From Gemmatimonadota bacterium (GTDB lineage: Bacteria; Gemmatimonadota; Gemmatimonadetes; Gemmatimonadales; GWC2-71-9): 52,845 nt of DNA. The stretch spans positions 1 through 52,845 of the forward strand of contig JAPULZ010000114.1 of NCBI GenBank assembly GCA_027294455.1, given 5' to 3'. The notes beneath the pieces were generated by a model. That model had not been told where the DNA came from. It did no database searches and was given only the letters and a program-made list of their open reading frames with translations. Both the position numbers and the translations under genes were made by a program. Position 1 is the first letter of the stretch. Every line of letters starts with the position of its first letter. Shown one piece after another: positions 43,507 through 52,252 of this stretch.

Positions 43507-45939
43507 ATGAATCGGATTTCGCAGCACGTGGCTCCTGCTCTTGTGGCAGCGGCTCTTCTTGCGGGCAGCTCGCCGTTGGCGGCCCAGATCGTGGGCATCG
43601 AACGCCGGGTGTCACGCGACGGCGTGCCACTGGATTTTGCCGCCGACGGTGTGTGGCGCCGGCGGGCGGCGGCGGTCTCGGCGACCCGTGCCCGACTGAG
43701 AAGTCAGGCCCAATTCGACCTGCTCAATCAATCCGTGAGTGGCGCCGCCGCCACCGGTGGGTCGCTCTCGGGCACCTTGTTCTTGCCCACCGTTCTCCTC
43801 GCCTTCGACGATACCGACACGACGCAGCTCCCGCAGTCGAGCAGCTACGATTCCGTGTTCTATACCGTGAATCCGCTGGCGGGCCGCCCCTATACCGTTC
43901 GCACGTTCTACGAGGAAATGTCCAACGGACAGCTGACCATCGGCGGACAAACCTACGGGTGGCATCCCGCGGGCAACTCCACGACATACTACCTGGACGC
44001 GTGCGGCCTCGTGGCCAACGCGCTCGATTGCACGATCGGTCGCGACCGGATGGGCGATGCGTTTCGGGAAGCGATTGCGGGGATCGACGCCGCGGTGGAC
44101 TTCGGTATCTACGACAATGATGGGTTGGACGACGTGCCCAATTCCGGCGACGACGATGGCGTCGTCGACGTCATTCAATTCGTGCAGCCCGTGCTCGGCG
44201 GCGAGTGCGGCGGTCCGGGCATCTGGGCACACAAGTACACGCTGGACAACATCGGCGGGACCTTCACGACGGACGATCCGGCGTCCGGCGGCGGTTTCGT
44301 GACCATCAATTCGTATTTCGTGGTGTCGGGGGTCGGCGGTCCCCAATGCCAGGGAAGCTCTGACGTCATGGCCATCGGTGTCTCGTCGCACGAGCTGGGG
44401 CACGGCCTCGGCTTGCCCGATCTCTACGACACCGGGGGCGGCAGTGCCGGCATCGGAGAGTGGGGCCTGATGGGTTCGGGCATCTATACCAGTCTGGCGA
44501 GTCCGGCGCACATGTCGGCGTGGTCGAAGGAACAGATGGGCTGGGTGTCGGTGCGCGAGCTGGTCGTTAGAGGCTCCTATTCCTTGGGGCCGGTGGTCGG
44601 GTCCGACACGGTGTTCATGATCCGGGCGCAAGCGCCCAATCCCCGGGGCGAGTACTTCTTGCTCGAGAACAAGCAAGCCGTCGGGGCCGACACGGCGAAC
44701 ATCCAGTCGGGAGGGTTGACGGGCCCCAAATCCGGTGGATTGCTGGTCTGGCATGTCGACTCGACCAAGGTCGCGCTCAGTGTGGCGGCCAACACCGTCA
44801 ACGCCGGAGCGACGCACGGCGTCGCCGTGGTCGAGGCGGACGGCAACAGCAGCTTGCGCTCAGGTGTGAATCGCGGTGATGCCGGCGATTTGTTCCCGGG
44901 GCCCGACAACAACACCGGGTTGTCGTTTGCGACCGTCCCCGCGGCGATTCGCAACAGCGACGGTGAGTTCGCCGGCTTTCAACTCAGTGCGATTACACAA
45001 GTGGTCCCCGGCGGTGCGGTGAGCTTCGACCTGGTCTTTGGCGATCCCACCGTGGTGCGAGCGTCCGACCCGTTGGCCGAAATTTCGGTGGATGGCGTCG
45101 CCTACGGTCGATTCGAGGATCTCTTTGAGCCGGCCCGGGACTACGTCGTGAGCATAGAGGCCACGCAAATGAGCAGTGACGGCCGCAGTGACTTCACGTT
45201 CCAATCGTGGTCGGACGGCGGTGCCAGAACCCACACCGTGACCGACCCGCCTCCGGGGGATTCCATCGTAGCATTCGTCGGCGCGCGCCACCGTCTCCTG
45301 GTTGCGGTGGCGGGGCCGGGGAGCGTCACCTCGCCCTCGGCGATCGATCCCGCCGCCGGGATCTTGGTCGATGACGATTCCACCATCACCCTCTCGGCGA
45401 TCCCGGACGCCGGTCTGGCGTTCAACGGATGGACGGGGGATACCGTCGCCGTCGGGGCCGTCCTCGCGTTGTCGATGCGGCGTCCGTTCGACGTCACGGC
45501 GACGTTTCTGCCGGTCGTGTCGCTCGCCGCTTCTCCTCTCGATACGGCCGTCATGGGGTCGCAATATTCGGCGACCATCGCTGTGAGCGGCGGCGCGGGC
45601 GCAGGGACGTATTCCTTCGAAGTCGCCCAAGGGAGACTGCCGGCCGGGTTGACTCTGGCGAGACTCGGGCCAAGCGGCCAGATCGCCGGGGTTCCGGAAG
45701 AAACGGGGGTGTTTCCGATCCGCATCGGCGTCACGTCCGGGAGCTTGCGCGCGGAGCAGGATTTCGAACTCCGGGTCGGCGCGCCGGCCCTGAGCATCGA
45801 CGGCGTGCTCGAGCATCTCCTGGGTGAGCCGTCATCGTTGACCGATGCGGACGTGCGCTATCTCGACCTGGTCGGAAATCGCAACGACCGGTTTGACGTC
45901 GGGGATTTCCTGGCGTGGATGGAGGCGACGCAGCGATGA
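43507..45939 (+). CDS. Secreted M6-like metalloprotease with repeat domains and dockerin-like tail
   Basis: This 810-residue protein has a signal peptide (about 1-27, ending PLAAQ). An M6 (immune inhibitor A-like) catalytic domain has the zinc motif HELGHGLGLPD starting at His295 and a later WGLMGSG. C-terminal beta domains follow, including an InlB/GWTGD-type repeat and an Ig-like putative Ig domain. The last about 30 residues (DADVRYLDLVGNRNDRFDVG) resemble a single dockerin or EF-hand repeat. It is secreted or surface-bound and would digest extracellular protein. It overlaps the next lipoprotein gene by 4 bp (ATGA). The ATG lacks a strong ribosome binding site but gives the best signal peptide. 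Confidence 0.88.
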   Translation: MNRISQHVAPALVAAALLAGSSPLAAQIVGIERRVSRDGVPLDFAADGVWRRRAAAVSATRARLRSQAQFDLLNQSVSGAAATGGSLSGTLFLPTVLLAFDDTDTTQLPQSSSYDSVFYTVNPLAGRPYTVRTFYEEMSNGQLTIGGQTYGWHPAGNSTTYYLDACGLVANALDCTIGRDRMGDAFREAIAGIDAAVDFGIYDNDGLDDVPNSGDDDGVVDVIQFVQPVLGGECGGPGIWAHKYTLDNIGGTFTTDDPASGGGFVTINSYFVVSGVGGPQCQGSSDVMAIGVSSHELGHGLGLPDLYDTGGGSAGIGEWGLMGSGIYTSLASPAHMSAWSKEQMGWVSVRELVVRGSYSLGPVVGSDTVFMIRAQAPNPRGEYFLLENKQAVGADTANIQSGGLTGPKSGGLLVWHVDSTKVALSVAANTVNAGATHGVAVVEADGNSSLRSGVNRGDAGDLFPGPDNNTGLSFATVPAAIRNSDGEFAGFQLSAITQVVPGGAVSFDLVFGDPTVVRASDPLAEISVDGVAYGRFEDLFEPARDYVVSIEATQMSSDGRSDFTFQSWSDGGARTHTVTDPPPGDSIVAFVGARHRLLVAVAGPGSVTSPSAIDPAAGILVDDDSTITLSAIPDAGLAFNGWTGDTVAVGAVLALSMRRPFDVTATFLPVVSLAASPLDTAVMGSQYSATIAVSGGAGAGTYSFEVAQGRLPAGLTLARLGPSGQIAGVPEETGVFPIRIGVTSGSLRAEQDFELRVGAPALSIDGVLEHLLGEPSSLTDADVRYLDLVGNRNDRFDVGDFLAWMEATQR

Positions 45940-46316
45940 GGCGACATTTGGCGTTGCTTGCGGCCATGCTGGCACTGGCGGGGTGCGACACCCGCCAATC
46001 CGGCGAGCTGGTGTACTCGCTCGCTACGCCCAACGGTGACGACGGGGCCGTTCAGTTCACGATTCAGGCCACCCCGGGCTACGAGATCATCGGAGTGACG
46101 ACGAGTTGCTCCGCGTGTGAGCTGTTCACGCGACGGGTGAGCGATCTGCACCTGCGGGCGGTCATCACGGGGCCGATCGGCTCGGGGCCGCTGCTCCGCG
46201 TCAAGGTCTCCGACCTGGAGACCCCACGCGTCTACACGGTGCAGATCGTGCAAGTGGCGAGCAGAGGATACGAGTTGCGCTCCACTGCCGGCTACAGCCT
46301 CACGCTCCTTCCGTAG
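45936..46316 (+). CDS. Small lipoprotein, cohesin-like beta fold possible
   Basis: This 126-residue protein has a clear lipoprotein signal (LALAGC, lipidated Cys near residue 17). The rest is a beta-rich domain (GAVQFTIQATPGYEIIGV and VYTVQIVQVASRGYEL) with a CSAC pair in the middle. It is coupled to the M6 protease gene by an ATGA overlap, and the protease ends in a dockerin-like repeat. A cohesin-like role as membrane receptor for the protease is an attractive but untested guess. No family is firmly recognised. Confidence 0.65.
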   Translation: MRRHLALLAAMLALAGCDTRQSGELVYSLATPNGDDGAVQFTIQATPGYEIIGVTTSCSACELFTRRVSDLHLRAVITGPIGSGPLLRVKVSDLETPRVYTVQIVQVASRGYELRSTAGYSLTLLP

Positions 46317-46490
46317 GCCACATCCCATCGGTGAGGGGTTGCGGGAACTTTTCCCCGTGGGCACCTTCGGCGCCATGGGATGTTGAGATAAGGAACTACC
46401 CTCGCGATCCGGGGATTGAATGGAGGAAGCGAGCCTCCCTCGAGGCAGCCCCGTTCATGGCTCGCCGTTCATATGCCATTTGGAGCAATG

Positions 46491-49340
46491 ATGAGATTGA
46501 AGTCCATGGCGCGCATTGTGATGGCCGGATTGGCCGCGTCCGCCGCCGGGTACGCCTGCGGCGGCACCAACCCGTCGGAGAACGCTCCGGCGTCGGTCGT
46601 CTTGAGCCCCAGCTCCATCACCCTCAATGCCATTGGCGATACGGAGACCCTCACGGCTACCGTCCGGGATGCGCTGGGCAACGTGGTGGAGGCCACGGTC
46701 GAGTTCAGCTCGACCGATATTGACATATTCACCATTGCGCCGTCCGGCACCGCGACGGCCACCGGGCTCGGCGAGGCCAAGGCGGTGGCCTCACTCGGAT
46801 CGCTGGCCGATACGACGGACGTCTCGGTGATTCAAGTCGGCAGCGTCATCACCCGGGCGTCAGGGGACGGCCAGTCGGCCGAGGTCGCGACCACGTTGCC
46901 CGACGCGCTGGTGATTCGCATTACCGATGCGAGCAGCAACCCGGTGGCGGACATCGACCTGACTTTCAGCGTCACGGGCGGCGGCGGATCGGTTAGTGTC
47001 ACGAACGCAACGACGGACGCAAATGGCGAGGCCCAGACGATGTTTACCCTGGGTACGACGGCCGGGTCCGTGCACACGGTGAGAGCCGTGGCGGGCGGCG
47101 TGGGGCAAACCCAGTTCACGGCGACCGGCCTGGCCGCGGCGCCCGTGAGTGCGCAGATCATCTCCGGAGACAATCAGCTGCAGCCCGTGTCGACCACCCT
47201 TCCGGTGGATCTGGTCGTCAAGGTGTCCGACCAGTTCGGCAACGGGGTGCCCGATCAGGACGTGAATTACGCCGTGCAAACCGGCGGTGGATCCGTGGCG
47301 CCCGTGGCGGCGAAAACCGACGGCGTCGGCGAGGCGCACGCCCAATGGACGCTGGGAAGTCCCTTGGGGGCCCAAACCCTCGACGCGGATGTTCTCGTCC
47401 TGCCCAGTGTCTTCAACTTCACGGCCACCGGCACCGACCTGACGGTTACGAGCGTGACCCCGTCGCCGCTGGTGGAGGGCCAGGCGGCGCAGGCCATCGG
47501 CACCGGTTTCGATCTCAACGTCAACAGCATCTTCGTGAGCGTGGACGGGGCATCGGCGCAGATCACGGCCTCGACCACCACCACCATCGACTTCGTGGTA
47601 CCGCAAACCCCCTGCCGTCCCGCCCGCGACGTCCCCGTCGTGGTGACCACTACTACGGGTGGCACGGCCCCGCCGGTTACGAATCCCCTGAATCCCGGCG
47701 CGTTCGTGTCGCTCGCGGTCGGCGATTTTACCGTGGTGGCCGATCCCGCCGACTTCTGCTTCCAGTTCGATGCCGAAGTGGCCGACCAGGTGTACCTCCT
47801 CGGCGTCCAGTCGATGACCACGGGCACCGGCCTCACCTCGGCCAGTGTGCGCGGCGCGGTGCTCGCGGGCTCGTCGGCGTTCCGGTCGACGGTGGTGCCG
47901 CAACTCCTGGCGCCGTCCGGCGGACGCCGTTACCGCTTCGATAGCGCGCGCGAGGCGCGGTGGCGGCTCCACCGGGAAGCGGAGGCCGTGTGGCGGGAGG
48001 CGGAGCTGCAAATGCTGGAGCCCCTGGCGCGGCAACTGCGCGCGCGCGGCCTGCGCTCCACCCGGTCGGCGCAGGCACAGTCGCAATCGGCCGTGCCGGG
48101 GACGGTACAGGTCGGTGACATTGTCGCGCTCCGGATGCCGTCGTTCGGCGGCAGTTGCAACGACTTCGCCAACATCAGCGCGACGGTGAAGGCCAAGGGC
48201 GCTCGGGGCATCTGGTTGAATGACAACCAGAACGCCGGCGGTGGATTCTCCAACGCCGACTATCTGGCCATGAGTGACCAGTTCGATAATTTCATATTCG
48301 ATACGGACACGTCGTTCTTCGGGGCTTCGACCGATCTCGATGGCAACGACCGGTTGGTCGTGCTCGTCAGCAAGAAGCTCAATGACGACACCCAGTTCAT
48401 CCTGGGCTTCGTGTCGCCACGAGACATGTTCCCGACCACGAGCTGCCCGGCGAGCAACGAAGGCGAGATCTACTATGGACGGGCGCCGGATGCGAGCTAC
48501 AGCCGCGATGCCGCGTTCAAGGACGCGCTACCGCTCATCGCCCACGAGTTCACCCACGTCATCCAGGTGGGCCGGCGGTTCGTCGTGAACCAAGAGCCGT
48601 TCATGTCGTCTTACATGGCCGAGGGCCAGGCGACATTGGCGGAGGAGGTCGCGGGCCACGCCGCGCTCGGGCAGGCGTCGCTGATGAATTACGGTTTCGT
48701 CCGCGCCTTCAATAGCGACGACGCCGACGACCACGACTGGTACATCGCTGGGCTATCCGACATCGCGTTCTACTTCGGCGCCAACAGCCAGTCGGCGAGT
48801 TCCAGGATCTCAGGCGCCCCGCACGAGTGCAGTTGGCTCAGATCGGATCCGGACCCATGCCGCGGCCGGCCGCTCTGGTACGGCGTGACGTGGTCGCTCT
48901 TGCGTTGGGTGAACGATCAGCTAGGGCCGTCCTATGTGGGCGGCGAAAAGGCGATCCAAAGAGCCATCGTCAACAACAACATCACCGGCCTCGCCAACCT
49001 GGAGGACGTACTCGGTGAACCGCTGGACCCGCTGATGGCCGAATGGGCCGCCACCCTCTATTTGGACGATCGATTCGGGGGCATGCCGGCGCGGCTAAGG
49101 TTCCCGAGCTGGAATCTCCGGGATATCTACGAGGGCGGCAATCTGTTCGAGTCGGCACGACTGGTCCCGTTCGACATCACGTTCTCGAGCTTCACCGAGA
49201 CGGTGGACGTGCGGGGCTCCTCGGCGGCGTACTACCTGTTGAGCGGTGCGAGCCGGCCCGCCACCGCGGTGCGGGTGCGCGACCGGCTGGACGGACAGCT
49301 CCCGGGCTTCATGCAGGTCTTCCTGGTACGGGTGCAGTGA
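46491..49340 (+). CDS. Surface metalloprotease-like protein with Ig-like and IPT/TIG domains
   Basis: This 949-residue protein has an N-terminal export signal with a Cys near residue 22 (AAGYACGG, probable lipoprotein). Big_2-like and Big_1-like Ig domains follow (about 30-310), then an IPT/TIG-like domain (about 315-400). A zinc-protease domain has HEFTH at 685-689 and a downstream Glu in MAEGQATLAEE, as in hyicolysin/M30-type peptidases. The ATG at 46491 follows GGAG by 5 nt; the ATG immediately before is an alternative. Upstream, a GGGAACTTTTCCC stretch resembles an ECF -35 element (weak). It overlaps the next lipoprotein gene by 1 bp. Confidence 0.8.
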   Translation: MRLKSMARIVMAGLAASAAGYACGGTNPSENAPASVVLSPSSITLNAIGDTETLTATVRDALGNVVEATVEFSSTDIDIFTIAPSGTATATGLGEAKAVASLGSLADTTDVSVIQVGSVITRASGDGQSAEVATTLPDALVIRITDASSNPVADIDLTFSVTGGGGSVSVTNATTDANGEAQTMFTLGTTAGSVHTVRAVAGGVGQTQFTATGLAAAPVSAQIISGDNQLQPVSTTLPVDLVVKVSDQFGNGVPDQDVNYAVQTGGGSVAPVAAKTDGVGEAHAQWTLGSPLGAQTLDADVLVLPSVFNFTATGTDLTVTSVTPSPLVEGQAAQAIGTGFDLNVNSIFVSVDGASAQITASTTTTIDFVVPQTPCRPARDVPVVVTTTTGGTAPPVTNPLNPGAFVSLAVGDFTVVADPADFCFQFDAEVADQVYLLGVQSMTTGTGLTSASVRGAVLAGSSAFRSTVVPQLLAPSGGRRYRFDSAREARWRLHREAEAVWREAELQMLEPLARQLRARGLRSTRSAQAQSQSAVPGTVQVGDIVALRMPSFGGSCNDFANISATVKAKGARGIWLNDNQNAGGGFSNADYLAMSDQFDNFIFDTDTSFFGASTDLDGNDRLVVLVSKKLNDDTQFILGFVSPRDMFPTTSCPASNEGEIYYGRAPDASYSRDAAFKDALPLIAHEFTHVIQVGRRFVVNQEPFMSSYMAEGQATLAEEVAGHAALGQASLMNYGFVRAFNSDDADDHDWYIAGLSDIAFYFGANSQSASSRISGAPHECSWLRSDPDPCRGRPLWYGVTWSLLRWVNDQLGPSYVGGEKAIQRAIVNNNITGLANLEDVLGEPLDPLMAEWAATLYLDDRFGGMPARLRFPSWNLRDIYEGGNLFESARLVPFDITFSSFTETVDVRGSSAAYYLLSGASRPATAVRVRDRLDGQLPGFMQVFLVRVQ

Positions 49341-49855
49341 TGCGGCAGGCGGCGATGGTTTTGGGGATCGGCGGCTGCATCGCGATTGGCGCGTGCAGCG
49401 GAACGGGCGGATACGGACAGTTGGATGGGCAGGCCCCGGAGACCCTGGTCGGCCAGGTCGGGCTCTCCGGAAGCGTCCCCATGGTGATGGTCACATTGCG
49501 GTTATCGAATGGGCAATCGGTGTCGTTGGTCGGTGAGCTTCGCGCCGAGCTCGCCGAGCTGACAGGTGCCGTGGTGGCAGTCGAGGGCGTCAGGACGGCG
49601 ACGCCGCGGGAGTTCGACGTGGCGGGTTACCAGATACGGTCCATCGAGGGGGAGCGCCCGCTGGTCGGGATTCTAACCCTGCTCGAGGGTGCGATATGGC
49701 TCGAGGTGGAAGGGGACGAGGCCGTGCGGCTGATCGAGGTCCCCGAGCGGCTGCGGGGGAAGGTCGGGGCCAAGGTGTGGATTCTCGGGCGGCCCGTCGA
49801 TGGGGGGACGTACCCTCACACCTACGGGATCATTCGGGACGTCGGGAGGGAGTAG
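49340..49855 (+). CDS. Lipoprotein of unknown function
   Basis: This 171-residue protein has a lipoprotein signal (CIAIGACSG, lipidated Cys near residue 19) and a small beta-rich domain (VMVTLRLSNGQSVSLVGEL, later AKVWILGRP). No family is recognised. The ATG shares its A with the stop of the metalloprotease-like gene (TGATG), so it is translationally coupled and may be a partner of that protease. Confidence 0.75.
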   Translation: MRQAAMVLGIGGCIAIGACSGTGGYGQLDGQAPETLVGQVGLSGSVPMVMVTLRLSNGQSVSLVGELRAELAELTGAVVAVEGVRTATPREFDVAGYQIRSIEGERPLVGILTLLEGAIWLEVEGDEAVRLIEVPERLRGKVGAKVWILGRPVDGGTYPHTYGIIRDVGRE

Positions 49856-49873
49856 GTCGGAGCGCGATCGCCG

Positions 49874-50038
49874 CTACACCAGTATGGCGATGAGCGCCAG
49901 GATGAGCACGATCACGATCGCCACGAGCGTGACCACGGTCAGAATGAGGCCTCCCAGCCATTTCCAGCCGAGCTTCGTCAGAAACTCGAGGAGGCCGATC
50001 TCCAGAATTCGCTTGAGCCACGCCCACACTAGCGCCAT
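49874..50038 (-). CDS. Small single-pass membrane protein
   Basis: This 54-residue minus-strand frame has an amphipathic N-terminal half (MALVWAWLKRILEIGLLEF) and a strongly hydrophobic C-terminal half of about 23 residues (TVVTLVAIVIVLILALIAIL). It starts at an ATG preceded by AGGAAGGGGA and ends at TAG (49874). It is convergent with the lipoprotein gene, 18 bp from its stop. It could be a small inner-membrane regulator or a toxin-like peptide; nothing more can be said. Confidence 0.6.
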   Translation of the reverse strand: MALVWAWLKRILEIGLLEFLTKLGWKWLGGLILTVVTLVAIVIVLILALIAILV

Positions 50039-50157
50039 GGTGTCCCCTTCCTGACCGCCCTACGGTAAAAACGAAGGGAGGTTTCCGGGCTTCTCGGGTC
50101 GGGCAGCCGCTGCCGCGCGGCAAAACGGGCACGCAGTGGTTAGTTTGCACGCTCCTG

Positions 50158-50198
50158 GGGGCGGTAGCTCAGCTGGGAGAGCACCGGCTTTGCAAGCC
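50158..50198 (+). tRNA. tRNA-Ala(TGC), 5' part only
   Basis: Acceptor strand GGGGCGG (50158-50164), TA at positions 8-9, and D arm GCTC-AGCTGGGA-GAGC (50167-50182) are present. An anticodon stem-loop start CCGGC-TTTGCAA-GCC carries anticodon TGC at 50191-50193. Pairing then stops: the next bases are CC where GG is needed, and no variable loop, T arm or 3' acceptor follows. The gene is therefore cut inside the anticodon stem. A candidate eroded 3' part lies at 52228-52252. Confidence 0.7.
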
Positions 50199-50657
50199 CC
50201 CGCGAAGATAGGCGAGTTTGGCATAATCGCCTAGTCTACCGGCAGTTACACGCCAAGGGTGCGAACCTCAATCCAGGGATTCGCACCCTTTCTGCATCTG
50301 AAATTACACACTTTCTTACACACCTCGCCGTGCGGTGCAGCACTGTGGGCGCCCCCCCAGGGGCCCCTCCGTCAATAGGGTGGTACACCCGTTCAAGAAT
50401 GCGTGAGACATTTTCTTGAATGTGACCTCTGGGAAAACGCATCGTAGGCAAAACCTCAAATCTCACAGCGACCTTGGAGGGGGCCTCCGGCATTACCGTC
50501 GGGGGCCGTTTTCGTTCCTCCCATGGCCCAAGGGTGGCGCCCTGGCGACTCTGGCGTGGCCGTGGACCTGGTTTCATGTTTCACTCCATCCAAAACAGCG
50601 GCGGGCCCACCGTCCACGGCCGGCGTTGGTACGCCTCGACCAAGAACGGAGATTACT
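50199..50657. other. Non-coding spacer with hairpins and TTACAC repeats
   Basis: No convincing gene is visible. A TAGGCGA/TCGCCTA hairpin lies at 50209-50233. A 9-bp stem GGGTGCGAA/TTCGCACCC lies at 50257-50288 and is followed by TTTCTG. TTACAC occurs at 50246, 50304 and 50316, the last two within TTACACAC. A GGCC-rich hairpin at 50482-50507 is followed by GTTTTCG and could be a weak plus-strand terminator. Repeats beside a cut tRNA would suit a recombination junction, but no integrase gene is seen. Confidence 0.4.
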
Positions 50658-51744
50658 ATGAAACGGATTGCGGTCGCACTGCTTGCCGTCGCCGCATGTC
50701 AGGGTGGCGGTCCGACATCACTTGACATGGTTCCTGCGGATCCGGCCGCATCGCTGAGCGCGAGCGTTTCCGACGTGGAACTGAATGGGGGTAAGCCACT
50801 CGTCATCGCGGGGTTCGACGCGGCGAGGGGCGGTGCGTTCTCCCTTGGAGGCGGAAGCTTCGTTGACGAGGCCATCGCATCCTTGGAGACGCATGGCAAC
50901 GTGACGATCATGCCGTTTTTCGAACTGACCGCCGCCGCGCTGGCTGGCGCGGATATGGTGATCCTCTTCTCGGCCACGGGCAACATATCACATATCAAGA
51001 AGCTTTCTGCTGTCGAGCAGCAAGTGCTGCTGGAGTTCGTCGGCGGCGGCGGTTGCGCGATTCTGGGACCGAACAACGACAGCTTCGGAGGCCCCACGAC
51101 CGGCGATGCGAACAACAGCCTGATCGCCCCCTTCGGCATGGAGATCAACTTCACGGTTGGAGGTACCGTGTCTGTTCAGGTGCTTCGAACGGCGAGTCCC
51201 GTCACCGACGGACCGTTCGGTACGGTCACCACGTTTAAACAGCTTTTCCCCGGTGTATTCACGGAGTTGGGTCCGGCCACGTCGTTGGCCGTCAGCCAGC
51301 ATGGCGACGCCGCCCTGGCCGTGATCGAGCGGCACACGTTGAGCGCAGGCGCGGGCCCGGTCGTGGTGTACTCGGATATCAGCACATTTGCCGACCCAGG
51401 GGCGGAGTCGCAGGGGTTTCTTCAGTGAGAGCGAGGCCCTTTGGTTGAACACCGTGGAATTCTGCTCGCCACCGACCCTGGAGGAGCTGATTGGCGCACT
51501 CAACGAACACATGGCAGAGCTGGGCGCCAGCGGAGTTCTGAACGACGGGAATGACACCGCACTCTTGGCCATCCTGGCGAACATCGGGAAGAGCGTGAGC
51601 AACGACAGGCCCAACGCGATCGTGCTCTTAGAGGCGTTCATCCACCAAGTCAGCGGCTTCATCAACGGAGGCATCCTCACGGTCGAAGAGGGGCAGCCCC
51701 TCATCGACGCCGCGCAGGCCGTGATCGACCAGTTGAACGGGTAA
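50658..51744 (+). pseudogene. Frameshifted exported lipoprotein gene
   Basis: The first frame (50658-51428, 256 codons) has a lipoprotein signal (VALLAVAACQGGG) and an alpha/beta domain with ELTAAALAGADMVILFS and CAILGPNND, like proteins that test or format a file or value. It stops at 51428. The +1 frame continues the same protein (GFFSESEALWLNTVEF... to FIHQVSGFINGGILT) and ends at 51744. The shift lies near the run CAGGGGTTTCTTCAG at about 51411-51425; one base fewer restores a single frame. A sequencing error, true decay or programmed frameshifting are all possible. GGAG precedes the ATG. Confidence 0.7.
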
Positions 51745-51769
51745 CGACGCCCCGACCGGGACACCGCGG

Positions 51770-51806
51770 AGCCCCGAGCATCCCAGCGCGTTCGGGGCTT
51801 TGATTT
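51770..51806 (+). terminator. Rho-independent terminator
   Basis: The stem AGCCCCGA (51770-51777) / TCGGGGCT (51792-51799) is followed by TTTGATTT. It lies 25 bp after the frameshifted lipoprotein gene, whose continued transcription it would end. Confidence 0.75.
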
Positions 51807-51846
51807 CCCTGGGCACACCACGGCTCCCTGGCAAACTGGCACCCGC

Positions 51847-52044
51847 ATTCACACCTGCTCGTCACATGGCGGATTCCGGGCGGACGGCACCTTCGTGCCG
51901 TAGCCGCTGCACGATGTCACAACACTCACCGAGGCCTTCCGAGGGGCGGTGCTGCGTCTGTTCGTGCGCCGGGAACTCATGGATGTCGAGACGGTGCAGG
52001 GCATGCTCGCCTGGCCGCATTCGGGGTTTCACGTGCATGACGGG
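51847..52044 (+). pseudogene. IS91-type (Y2) transposase relic
   Basis: One frame reads GFRADGTFVP, a TAG stop at 51901, then PLHDVTTLTEAFRGAVLRLF and AWPHSGFHVHDG. This is the central part of the putative transposases of the IS91/IS801 group (family pattern GGF-DG-FVP, HD, AFR-AVL, WPHSGFHVH). Both ends of the gene and the catalytic tyrosines are missing, and the frame is interrupted, so the element is dead. The frame continues to 52164 with a charged coiled tail (REREEERRRRA) unlike the family. Confidence 0.65.
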
Positions 52045-52167
52045 AGTGGGTCGCGGCTACGGAACGTGCGAGCGATGGAAGCCCGCAAGCTGAGGGAGCG
52101 AGAAGAAGAGCGCCGGCGGCGGGCCATCGTGGCGCGGCGGGACTCCATTATAGGGAGATTCTAGGCT

Positions 52168-52203
52168 CAATATCCAATATCCAATCCGCAATATTCAATA
52201 TTC
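52168..52203. repeat. Heptamer tandem repeat (CAATATC/CAATATT)x5
   Basis: Five 7-bp units in register (CAATATC, CAATATC, CAATCCG, CAATATT, CAATATT) form an AT-rich island in GC-rich DNA. It lies between the transposase relic and the possible tRNA 3' remnant. Function unknown; a strand-slippage product or a protein-binding array are options. Confidence 0.7.
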
Positions 52204-52227
52204 GTTGTGACACCTCGATCGTGAGCT

Positions 52228-52252
52228 TGGTCACGGCGCCGGTCCGCCCCCA
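52228..52252 (+). other. Possible eroded 3' part of tRNA-Ala
   Basis: GGTCAC followed by GGCGCCGGT and CCGCCCCCA could be a tRNA-Ala variable loop, a T arm lacking most of its loop, and the 3' acceptor strand. CCGCCCCC pairs base for base with GGGGGCGG at 50157-50164, in the same orientation. The T loop TTCGANY is absent, and short GC-rich matches arise by chance, so this is tentative. Confidence 0.3.

Noticed and set aside
50158..50288. Intact tRNA-Ala with an intron
   Set aside because: No 3' half with a T loop and acceptor follows within the usual distance. The nearby 9-bp hairpin does not pair with the 5' acceptor strand.
52220..52235. CGTGAGCTTGGTCACG as a third CRP-type operator
   Set aside because: The arms fit only partly (CGTGA/TCACG, not GTGAA/TTCAC). 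It lies 285 bp from the next gene and overlaps the possible tRNA remnant, which explains GGTCAC better.
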